Assembly (NCBI GenBank): GCA_020975725.1 | Contig: QXJR01000005.1 | Coordinates: 930,001 to 994,000 of the forward strand | Direction of reading: 5' to 3' | DNA: 64,000 nt | Source of the DNA: Picocystis sp. L7 | Taxonomy: Eukaryota; Chlorophyta; Picocystophyceae; Picocystales; Picocystaceae | In this document: in pieces, positions 12,138 to 22,061 of the stretch | Position numbering within the stretch: position 1 is the first letter of the stretch | How the letters are laid out: each line of letters opens with the position of its first letter | Made by a program: the position numbers and the translations under genes | The notes under the pieces: model-generated | What the model saw: the letters and a program-made list of their open reading frames with translations, nothing else | Databases searched by the model: none | Told to the model about the DNA's origin: nothing

Positions 12138-15100
12138 CTGTCGAAGCTGAAGCTCAACGACGCTAAGAAGCCTGAGGGATGTCGTCCTTGGACGAAGAAG
12201 GGCGCGAAGAAAGATGGGAAACCCTCGAACGTAACCTCGAGAAAGAAAAGTCTCGGAGGGAGGGACTTGAAGAAAAGTTGGCGGAGCTATAGGAGCTCTT
12301 ACATGCCAAACAAGCTTCCCCACCTGATGATTTGAAGACAGCAACTGATGGGCTTACGCTCCCGGAAGTAAAGGGCAAGCCATCGGTGTCGGAAGAACAG
12401 CCCGTACCATCCCACACACCGTTGGAAGAAGAGGGGCTGCCTCGTCTTACGAGCCTCTACGGTTCCGCGCTCCAGGACTCCAAGAATTTGCAAAAAGTGT
12501 CGCTCGAACGACCGGAAAAGTTCTCGGGGACAGAACTCGAAGACAACCCATACGCGCTGTCCTATTGGTACCGCGACGTGTTGTGTTGGTGTCAAGCATA
12601 TGCCTACGATCGCCCCATGGAACAACTGGTTCTAGCGATCAACCAAACACTGGCGGGTACGGCAAAGGCCATGGTCCAGAACTTGATCATGCGCGATGCC
12701 AACTCGCTACGATCAGTGGATGACCTTTTTGCGTACCTCAAGCGGACTTTCCAGAGTCATGACCCTGGACCGGAAGCATGGCGAGAGTTCCACACTACCC
12801 GGATGCGCCGAACAGAGAATGCAATACAGTTTCTCAATAGGCTGGTCCTGTTGAGCTTTGTAGTCAATGCAAGCTATTTGCCGCTCTGCCGTACGCTGAC
12901 TGAAGATGACATCGCGGCCAGGCTACAACATGGCCTACCCAGCTCCCTCCAACGAGCTTTGTACAAGCACCTGAATCACCTTATTGAGGTTGACAAGGTT
13001 CCAGATATGCAACCTGGAAGTTTGGCTGCTGTGATATTCAAGCTGGAGCACGATATGCATGAGCAGAATGGGAGGGAAACCAAGGATGCTGCTGGCAAGT
13101 GGATTAGCCGCAAGCCGTCTTCACCCACGGCTCATGGCACCCAGCATGCTAGACCAACACCGACAGGTGGAGTGGCAGCTGCCCTACCGGCTCAGCCTCC
13201 CACTTTGTCAAAGGAAATGGCAGCAGCAAAGCGGCAGCGAAAACGCTTTGACGATCTCTCGGATGAACAGAAGCAGTCCATTACAAAAGTTCAGCAATAG
13301 CTCGGAGGCAAGGCACTGGGAGCAAAGCTTACCCAAGAGGAGCAGAACCTATGCGTAGCTCATTCCCTGTGCCAACGATGCCGCCGTTACGGACATGACC
13401 AGTCCGGCTGCAAAATGGCATCCGTAATGGGAGCACCAAAATACTGATGGCTCTCCGTCCCGATACTTCGGTCAACGGGACGGAGCCGGGAGCGCAACAG
13501 GCAGCCGCCCCGGTTACCAAGCTGAAGGAATGCATCAACCTGAATTCTGTTGCTAGCAACAGACCTAGGGGAGAGTTCCTTGCTGCTGAAACTTACTTTG
13601 GAAAAAAATCACAAAAAATTAGGACTCAAGCTTATTTAGACACCCTGGCCAACTACTCATTTATCACCGAGCGCTTGTACGATAGTTTGCGACAGGCCGA
13701 CCCAGAAGGGGTGTCATGGGAGTGCACAACAGCGTCCTACAATTACAGCGTGGCTGTAGACCAGAAGGTCCACACTGCCCAGTAATCAGGGCTGCATTCT
13801 CAATCGACGGGTTCCGAACTCGCATCGAGTTCGGAGTGGCTCCGTTAGAAACCTTTGACTGCATATTGGGGGCAAATTTTTGCCACCAGTACCTGGAGGC
13901 CTTGGACTGGCCCCAACATCGGATGCTCCTACACGATAGCAACAGCACAAAACATACTGTCTACGGCGATCAGCAGTTCATCGCTTCTCACAAACTGGAC
14001 CTAATTGTGCCTCGAAGCGAGGCCCGACAAGCAGTCAAACATCCTGGTTGTCTATTGCTGATGATGCAACCACTGGATGCAAGCAAAGAACTAGTTGAGG
14101 AAGAGACTGACTTGACCCACATGCGAAGTCAAGTCAGCGATGAATGTCCATTGGACGAAACAGACCAGGCACGTCTGGACGATCTCCTGAATGTACGCTA
14201 CAAGCATTTGTTTGAACCACGTGTCGAACCGCCACCGGAGCGTGTACCCGGAGAAGCCTTTAGAATACAGCTGGTAGAGGGGGCGACCTTGCAGTACAGG
14301 AACTACTATAGGTTGTCTCCACATCAACAGGCAGCCCTGAAGGAGCTGATTGCTGAATATGTGGACGCCGGAAAGATGAATCTGTGTGCAGGGTCCAGTT
14401 GGGGAGCTCCTGTCATTCTGGTACCGAAGAAAGACGGTGGCTGGAGGGTAGTATTCGACTACCGTTTGCTCAACAGCGTCACGGTTAAGGATAGATACCC
14501 TCTGCCCCGTATTGATGATTACTTGCAGAGCCTGCGCGGAGCAAAGTATTTTTCCTCTTTGGATGCGTTGGACGGGTTTCACCAGATTCGCGTGGACCCA
14601 GCGGACATCGACAAAACTGCTGTGGTAACTCCATTCGGATCGTACGTATGGAAAGTCATGCCCATGGGAGCAGCCAACGCCCCGGCAATGTTCCAGCGCA
14701 TGATGAACAGAGTATTCGGACACCTCCTATTTCTGAAGGTGTACATGGACGATATCCTCGTTCACTCGGAAACAAAACAGGAACACTTCCAACACCTGGA
14801 AGAGTTCTTTGCAACATGTGAACAAGCCGATATCCGCCTCAAACGATCGAAATGCCACTTCTTCAGAAGCACTTTGGAATGGGTTGGCTTTCGCATTCGC
14901 AACGGTCAGTTGGCTTGTACAGCCCACCTGGTGTCTAAGATCCAGCACTTTGCACGCCCGCAGACCCAGCGAGAAAACATGGCCTTTCTGGGGCTGTGCC
15001 AGTTTTACATGCGCTTTGTGCCCCATTATGCTGAGCTCGCTGCACCGCTTACTAAATTAAATCAAGCATCGCTGAAGCATGCCTTCACTTCATACTGGAA

Positions 15101-18100
15101 ACAGCCCCAAGAAGAAGCTTTCCGTAACATGGTCAAAGCTCTCACGTCCGCACCAGTTTTGGCTCTTTTCGATGAAAATCGATCCATTCGCATCGAAACA
15201 GACGCCTCCGACATAGGCATGGGTGCTGCCCTCATGCAACAGGCTTGCAATGGTGATTGGCGCCCCGTAGAATACTGGTCGAAGAAATTCAACACCGCTC
15301 AGCAGAATTATCACCTTGCTGAAAAGGAGACGTGCGCCATACTGTACGCACTGCAGCACTGGTGGCATCTCCTCTTTGGTCAGCAGTTTACCGTGCTAAC
15401 GGATAACAAAGCCAGCCAGTTCTTGGGTAGCAAAGCTACCGAACAGCTATCGCCACGAGAAATGCGCTGGATCGAAAAGCTTGCATACTTTGCACCCTTT
15501 ACGATTGAATACAGGCCTGCATCAGAAAACATCGGCCCGGACTATTTGTCACGGCACCCCGCAAAAGTAAAGGATGCAAACACCCTTTGTATCCTCGATC
15601 TCTGTGCTGGCATGGGAACCACACTGCGGGCATTGGAGCTGATCATTCCTACCACATCCGACGTGGTACTGGATTACATTGCAGTTGAATCCGATCCGGA
15701 CTGTCGTAGCGTAATATCCCGCGTGTTCCACCAGGTTCGCCTTTCCAGGCCCGGCCTGTTTACCAGGAAGGATATTTTCCGCTACGGGAATGACGTCACG
15801 ACTCTGGTGCACAGAAGAAAACTGCCCCAAGTGCATCTCATGGTCGCTGGCGTGCCGTGTCAGCCCTTCTCCAGGGCCAACACCAATGCATCAAAACCTT
15901 CATTGGGCCTGTACGACACGCGCGAACTCTTTACAGCCGTGGCCCAACTACACAACAAGCTGGGGCATCTAGATTATGTGCTGGAATGCACCCCCTTTGC
16001 TGCTCACCTACAACCTCATCTGGAACAGATCACCGATTGGTTTGGTGAGCTATTACTGGAAGACATGTCCCACTACAGTGCCCAAGCGCGCACACGATTG
16101 TGCTGGACTTCTTTCCCGAGTCAACGAGGAAATGCGCTGGACCTCGCCCCGCTTCCCGTTACTTGGCAAGACTGCCTGGATGATGGGGCGCGAGTACCCC
16201 TGGACGCAATACATCAGCCCCGCACCAAATGCCCAACGCTGAGGACTAGCGCACGGTCCCACAGCGACCGACTGCGCTCTACCTGGGTACGCGGAACCGA
16301 CGGGAAACCACACCCGCTGTCTACCGGCGAATGTGAACGTCTCGTTGGCATGCAGACTAGTGACACTGCTGCAAAGAATGTCAATGATACCAGTCGACGA
16401 CGTATGTGCGGCAACGCCTTCCCTGTGGGATGGATTGCTCACATGCTGTCTCAATGGCTGAACCACACACGGACGCTTCGACCGCTAGCTAGCCGCAGTT
16501 CTGCTAGGACTCTGTGTGGCTCTATCGCGTCTATCACAACTCCACAGCCAACGCAGTCCTCACTACATTCTACTTCAGTTGACTCGCCCTCCATCCTAGA
16601 GCGTATTCGCCATGCTGTCCAAGCTGATTCCACGTACCAGGACATCTTACAACAGCCACCTGCAGGGTACAAGGTCCAAGACTCACTCTTGTTTGCCCCA
16701 ACAGAGAACAAACAATGGTCATTGGTTATACCGGCAGATAACTCTGTGAGGCAGGAATTGCTACACATGATCCATGACCCACGACACTTTGGCGTGACAC
16801 GTACACAGGCTGACGCTGTTCGTCACTTTACATGGGACAAAATGAAATCCCACATTGAACATTTTGTCGCCCGGTGTCCTGTTTACCAGCTCCAAAAACC
16901 TGGGAATCGTTCGCGACATTCTTCGTTATGTCCAGAACTACAATTTCACCCATACCCGTTCCATACGGTAGTAATGGACATGGTCGAGAATCTACCGCTC
17001 ACAGCTCAGGGTCATAATGCTGTCCTGACGGTTGTCGACCAATTTACAAAGTATGCGATTTATGTGCCGATCCATTCAACCTGGAGCGCACATCGCCAAG
17101 TGCAGCTTCTGATGGATCACCTGGTTTATCGGTATCACACACCGGTACACATCCATACGGACAATGGGCCTGCCTATCGTGCGCTGTTCAAAGCATTCTG
17201 CGCTGCATTGAACATCCGTCACGTTACAGGTACCCCTTATCACTCTCAGTCACAGGGAGGAGCCGAGCGTCAGCGTTGCACGCTACTCCAAACTTTACGT
17301 ACAACCTGTACTGATAAACATCAATGAGACGCATACCTTCAGGCAGCAGCGCACGCTTATAATGACTCCGTGCATTCAATAACCAAACATTCTCCCTTTG
17401 CACTGCTTTTTGGATGTTCATCCAGGCTACCTTGGCACTTGCAGCTTCCTACTACAGGTGCTGCTGCTACAGATCTTACAGTAGACACCTTCGATACACG
17501 CATATCAGACCTGCTGGACCGCCATCGCAGAGTCTACGAAGCCGTCCTACAGGAACTGGTTCAAGGCGCTCGTCGCATGCAAACGGCCACTGCGAAGCGA
17601 CGGATAAAATCCTTCCAACAGGGAGACAAGGTAAAAGTGCAGTATGGACTCAAAGGTCCTACTGACAAACACAAATTAGATCCATACTATGTGGGCCCAT
17701 ACACAATCAAGAAAGTTCTGCAAAATGGTGCTTATCAGTTGGACTTACCACCTGGATCGGCGTTTTTTGATCGCATTCACGCTGACCGCATTGAACCTTG
17801 GGTGGATTCAGACCTCACCTTGTTCCCCATGGATGAACATCTGCAGCCTGCCCGTGCACCGTTGCCGGATACATTGGATATGCACACCAATTCTGCAACG
17901 TATCGCATCCGCCGTTTTCGGCTGCGCGACTACGCAACCTTTCCCACACAACCGGTGCGGTACTGGGTCGAAAGTTCCGTGAGTGATTCATCGCAACGCT
18001 TCTTTTGGATCGACGAAACTGCAGCCTTGCTTGAAGAGTTTCTGCCACTGGAGGAGGCCAATGGATGCATACCTGAACAGGGAATTACCCCCAGCAACTA

Positions 18101-18458
18101 CAATGCTGTGTTCACACACAAGAAGACAGCTTACCTTCAATCACCCAGTCCCATCATGATCCACACCTGGACCTTCACCAAATTGCCGTTCCAGACTCGG
18201 CGCCGCCCCAGATTTATCGTACCCACCGAGTTGGCAGGACAAGTGGTTCAAGAACTCTTTCATACACCCGATCGATCAGATCCAGCCTACTTCCAAGGCT
18301 TGGTTGACAGCATTGAAGACGGGCTACACAAAATCAAATTGACTGACGGTAAGATTGACTACTACCTGGGAGAACAAGTACGAGCCATGGTCTATGACCC
18401 CGTGGCATACGTATATGACTTCCAACTGTGATGCGGCATTCGCCGGGAACCGGGAGAG

Positions 18459-20000
18459 TGTTGCACAGGGCAGGATCCCCCCTACGATGGGACCCGGTGC
18501 TTGACAACGATCCTTGTCAAGCAGTAGCTTAGATAAGCGAGCTTGGAGCTTGCTGTGAATCGCTGGATATCAAGTTAGGTACAGGACGGGCAACCCCTCC
18601 CCAACTGGACGGGTACGACTCAGGACCTGGGAAGGCGGGGGATGGGAAGCCCTTGGTACCCTGGTCCGAGGGTACGAGGGATCTCTCCAATACCAGCCGT
18701 CCGGATAGACCCAGGGCGAACCCGATGAAGCCCAGGCTCAGTTCGGGGCAACCCTAGGAGACTCGGGCAGAAGGGGGGACTAGTACTCCGCCACACCCCC
18801 CCTGGAGGTGTTTCTCCGTGGTCTGCTCGTGGGGCGGAAGATTCTCGCGGACGTGTGGGCATGGGAATGGAAGCTGAAACTCCGGAGAAGGGCCCTGCGT
18901 TGCCCGATTGGAGCTCCGTGCCTCGATACTGCCCGTAGACCCCCTTTGAAAACAGGTCCATTGGAAGGGATGGTCTGAAAACACGATTTTTTTTACAAGT
19001 CGCTCCCGGTCCCCATGAAGGGTCTCAAGAGGCCACCTTCCGTCGGCGATCCAGGAGGCGCAAGACAACTCCTTGCCCTCTCCTTTCACGTCCCTATCCT
19101 TCCCTTTCTCTTCGGCCTGGAGACGGAGCCTTGGATCCCAAGCGGCGAAGATGGCCTGTTTCGAGGGGTCACCAACAGCCGGATGGGAATGGGTGCCACA
19201 GGACACCCACCCAACTTCGACCTACGAAAATCGATGACAGTGTAGAACACATAGCGATCGATCTGCACCCGGAGTTTCGAATCCATCCCATCCCCCGCTG
19301 GGCAATGGCGAACGAAGGCGTCCGCCCAGCCGTGGCTGTGCAAAAGGGTCCCCATTGGGGCCAACCAATGGTAGGGACCAGTTCCCCCTCGTTGTGTGCC
19401 ACCGAGGCCGATACAGCCCCAGTGAATCCCATGAACAGAAAGAGAATTTTACGAGGAATCCGTTGGTGTGCAATGCAAGTCCTGAAACGATCGGAATGAG
19501 GGTCAAACGGGGAGGAGAAGTCAGGGGTTCGGGCAGGAACCCTGAAAGAAGTGGCGGACTACTGCCGGATCCCCCCGAATCTCCCGAGGTCGATCGAAGG
19601 GTGGGGAAGCACCCTGGGGATCTGGGTCACGTGCTTGCCTGTCGTGCAACCGTCCGATGAGGGCGACAGGGCCACGTGACCACCAGGCGCCCCATGGAGA
19701 TAAGGGTACCACCCTGAACCGCTGCTGGTTTGAGGGCCTACTAGAGGCCCCCCTCACTTGACTTGAAAATAGACTTTTGCCTTGACGACTTCTCAAGTGC
19801 GTGCCTCCACCAAGCACGAGCTTGCTGCGGCTTCTCAACACCGCCAAGACTCGCACAAGTCAGCAGGAGCCGTCCCACACGGCTGACGCTCCACAAACGC
19901 GCCCTTCGAGGCGTTTCCATCCTCTTCCCTTGGCATCTTGGCCGCCTTGAGGCCCAAAACGTGTGTGAATTGGCAGTGTCTCCACGGACGCTGTGCAATA
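18459..20000 (+). repeat. 3' LTR of gypsy D (with TIR-element insertion)
   Basis: The LTR starts TGTTGCACAG after a purine-rich tract (GGGAACCGGGAGAG) and ends CTGTGCAATA, giving 9 of 10 matching inverted terminal bases but a TG...TA ending. The LTR itself is about 757 bp; the rest is the 784-bp element at 18781-19564. It is followed by GAAC (20001-20004), half of the target duplication. Confidence 0.88.
18781..19564 (-). mobile_element. 784-bp non-autonomous TIR element, copy 1
   Basis: The ends are inverted repeats, TAGTACTCCGCCAC on the left and GTGGCGGACTACTG on the right. The uninterrupted LTR (seen on the opposite strand near 57061) shows the empty site as GGGGGGACCGGATCC. A near-identical copy of exactly the same length lies inverted at 40543-41326, inside the LTR of a different gypsy. 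No transposase motif was recognised in any frame, so it is best called a non-autonomous DNA element. The superfamily is unknown; the CAGTA-like end is only loosely reminiscent of CACTA elements. Confidence 0.78.
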
Positions 20001-20004
20001 GAAC
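20001..20004. other. Half of the gypsy D target-site duplication (GAAC)
   Basis: GAAC directly after the D 3' LTR pairs with GTTC (the reverse complement of GAAC) at 57388-57391, directly outside the front of the D 5' LTR. The partner therefore lies 37 kb away and inverted. Confidence 0.8.
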
Positions 20005-20777
20005 CTACGCATGTGGGTTGCAAATGGACATGAATCTTGTCTTTAGGGTTTCATCTAGCTAACTTTAGTCCCCTCTGTACATGACATCGCCGTGCTGTAT
20101 TTCGTCTTAAAAAAGGGGTTAAGTATCTCATTGGTAAGTTGGGTTGGAGAAAGGACCACGTTTGTGTACGAAGGAGAGGCCAAACGCTATTTGCTGATAC
20201 GTGTGGGCTCTTGAAATTTTCGCGGCTTTGCCTATTTTAGGTAGGATTGACGCAATTGTAGAAAGTGGTTGACAATATGATGTACCATTGTCTTTGGGTT
20301 TTGGATTATGGCTGCTCGTGGCGTCCAATTTGATATTTCCCACAATCTTCCTTGTCGGGTGATTCTTTCTTGGACTTGGCTTTTATATCAACGTTTTCAC
20401 CAAGGCGGTGTACCTCACCTCGTGATGTAACATGTCGTTATACGTCCTCGTTCCAATTGCTTTCGGACAGAGTGTCCCACACACGATTGTGCATATTGGT
20501 AGAGATCGAAACTTTGATTCAATCTTGGTTTCCAACAACGGACGTCGACAGATTTGTCAAGCGTTCGCTTAGTTTTGATCTTTGGAACGTCTCCGTTTCG
20601 TCTTTGTACTCCGATTCGCATCAACACCTGAAATCTCTCCGTCATCTCCTGGTTTTATGGTGAGTTTTCGGATTGTGGGGGATGAACCCTCCTATCGTGG
20701 GTCTTCATTACCACGAACCTTACTTTCGAACCTGCCATCGAAGGAAGTGTCAAATACTTGTTCTGTGGTGAACACAG
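20005..20777. other. Host non-coding stretch upstream of the ADP-ribosylglycohydrolase-like gene
   Basis: No gene or repeat was recognised in these 773 bases. The several short open frames have no recognisable content. The stretch presumably holds the promoter and 5' UTR of the gene that starts at 20778, but no clear TATA box was picked out. Confidence 0.5.
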
Positions 20778-21920
20778 ATGGGCAAGAGAGGTGGTGGGAA
20801 GTGGAAGGTGGTGTCAGGAACGGTGTTTGCCGTGTGTGCCGTCTTGGCCGCTTTCAACTTGTGGCACATGAGCGACCTTGACCTACACGCCAAAGCAAAG
20901 TATCCTTGGGTGGACGGGGACATCCCTCAAACAAGCTCAACGCCAGGGAAGGTGGAATGGAAGGGTCTTCCATCCAGACTGTCGACAAAAGAGGTAGAAG
21001 AAAGAGCGCATGCACTCGTCCTTGGTGCCATGGTAGGCGATGCGGCTGCAGCAGGAATGGACGGACTGAAAGGACAAGGCAAGATCAAGCCGATGGCAGG
21101 AAACCAAACGCTCGAATTCGCGGACCCGCAACTTGGACCCTTCTGCGATGGAAGGATGGGCGATCTCAGTCCTTTCGGCGAAGAAGCATTCTTGTTGTTG
21201 AAAGCTGTGGTAGCTGGCGGTGGATTCGATCCCCACGTATATGCGAAAGTCTCCTTTGAGGATGCCACGGTGTCAGACAGAAGGTTATCCAATGTCATGA
21301 TCGAGTTCCTTAAGAAATACAGGCAAGGTTACCGTTATCCACACTCTGGTGTGGACAGTTTTGAGGCAAACTCCATGACCAAAGCGATACTGCTCGTGGC
21401 ATTGTATGGTGGACACCCTGAACTCGAGGAGAAAGTGCGCCAGGCAGCAGCCGTTCACCAAACCAACAAAATTGCAACAGATGCGGCTGTTATGGGTGCT
21501 AAATTCTTAGAGGGAATCCTGTTGGGATATCCTCCCAAGACAGCTTTAGAGCTATCCATCCCATCCCACCGTGACAGTTATGCGAGCAACTGGGCAACAG
21601 CTGTAGAGAGGCTCCATAGAACAAGTAATTGGTCCTGTTCAATAGCCGCATATCATGTAGGGAATGGTTGTTATATGCCAGCAACCATTCAGACTGCCCT
21701 TTACTGCTCGCTTGTCAGCAAAGGGTACAGAGACGGAGTCAGGAAAGCAATCAAGGCAGGAGGGTGTGCGTCTGGTCGGGCCATGTTCGTCGGCGCTTAT
21801 CTCGCCATGAGAGACGGTGTACAAAGCATTCCACACCTTTGGACAGGAAAGGTCATCAAGCACAAGGATATTGCAACGCTGACAGAAATTCTGGTTCGAA
21901 TAAGGGGTATACTTACATAG
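20778..21920 (+). CDS. ADP-ribosylglycohydrolase / J1-crystallin family membrane-anchored protein
   Basis: The 380-residue single-exon product starts at ATG with a favourable context (CACAGATGGGC). After a basic N-terminus (MGKRGGGKWK) comes one hydrophobic segment (about residues 11-29), which reads as a signal anchor, so the domain probably lies in the secretory pathway lumen or outside the cell. Residues of about 78-95 carry the family's N-terminal element (LVLGAMVGDAAAAGMD). The C-terminal element near residue 338 reads GGCASGRAMFVGAYLA, as in J1 crystallins, where active hydrolases have GGDTDT-type metal ligands. ADP-ribose hydrolysis is therefore doubtful, and a non-catalytic or altered activity is plausible. 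Its 3' end faces HflX, 141 bases away. Confidence 0.75.
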   Translation: MGKRGGGKWKVVSGTVFAVCAVLAAFNLWHMSDLDLHAKAKYPWVDGDIPQTSSTPGKVEWKGLPSRLSTKEVEERAHALVLGAMVGDAAAAGMDGLKGQGKIKPMAGNQTLEFADPQLGPFCDGRMGDLSPFGEEAFLLLKAVVAGGGFDPHVYAKVSFEDATVSDRRLSNVMIEFLKKYRQGYRYPHSGVDSFEANSMTKAILLVALYGGHPELEEKVRQAAAVHQTNKIATDAAVMGAKFLEGILLGYPPKTALELSIPSHRDSYASNWATAVERLHRTSNWSCSIAAYHVGNGCYMPATIQTALYCSLVSKGYRDGVRKAIKAGGCASGRAMFVGAYLAMRDGVQSIPHLWTGKVIKHKDIATLTEILVRIRGILT

Positions 21921-22061
21921 TGCCAGACCAAGTGGGCAGAAGTACACTGTCCACATTAACAAGTGCACATGCCCTGTACTTCATCACGCACTGATGATTT
22001 GCCGGTCATTCCAACCGCTCCCATAGCAGTGCCAGAGATACAAGAACAGGCATTTTTGGTG

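Larger units (their letters stand above)
12070..20000 (+). mobile_element. Ty3/gypsy element D with DNA methyltransferase (broken)
   Basis: The visible parts are the last 68 bp of a 5' LTR, gag (about 12.3-13.4 kb; DPGPEAW in the capsid region, then a zinc knuckle), pol (about 13.5-18.4 kb) and a 3' LTR holding a TIR element. Pol shows reverse transcriptase (VYMDDILVHS, about 14.4-15.0 kb), RNase H (ETDASDIGMGAAL), the methyltransferase (ILDLCAGMG ... GNAFPVGWIAHML, about 15.59-16.45 kb), integrase ([20 protein letters not shown]), a GPY module (YYVGPYTIKK) and the chromo/Tudor-like tail. It is broken, with about four or five breaks. Roughly 2% difference between the compared parts of its LTRs makes it older than G. 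The front of its 5' LTR is found at 56695-57387. Confidence 0.9.

Noticed and set aside
18781-19564. Assigning the 784-bp element to CACTA/EnSpm
   Set aside because: The ends begin CAGTA/TAGTA rather than CACTA, and no transposase is present; the 3-bp duplication alone is not diagnostic.
20352-20777. Small coding regions before the ADP-ribosylglycohydrolase-like gene
   Set aside because: Short overlapping frames on both strands with no conserved motifs; more likely untranslated leader and promoter.
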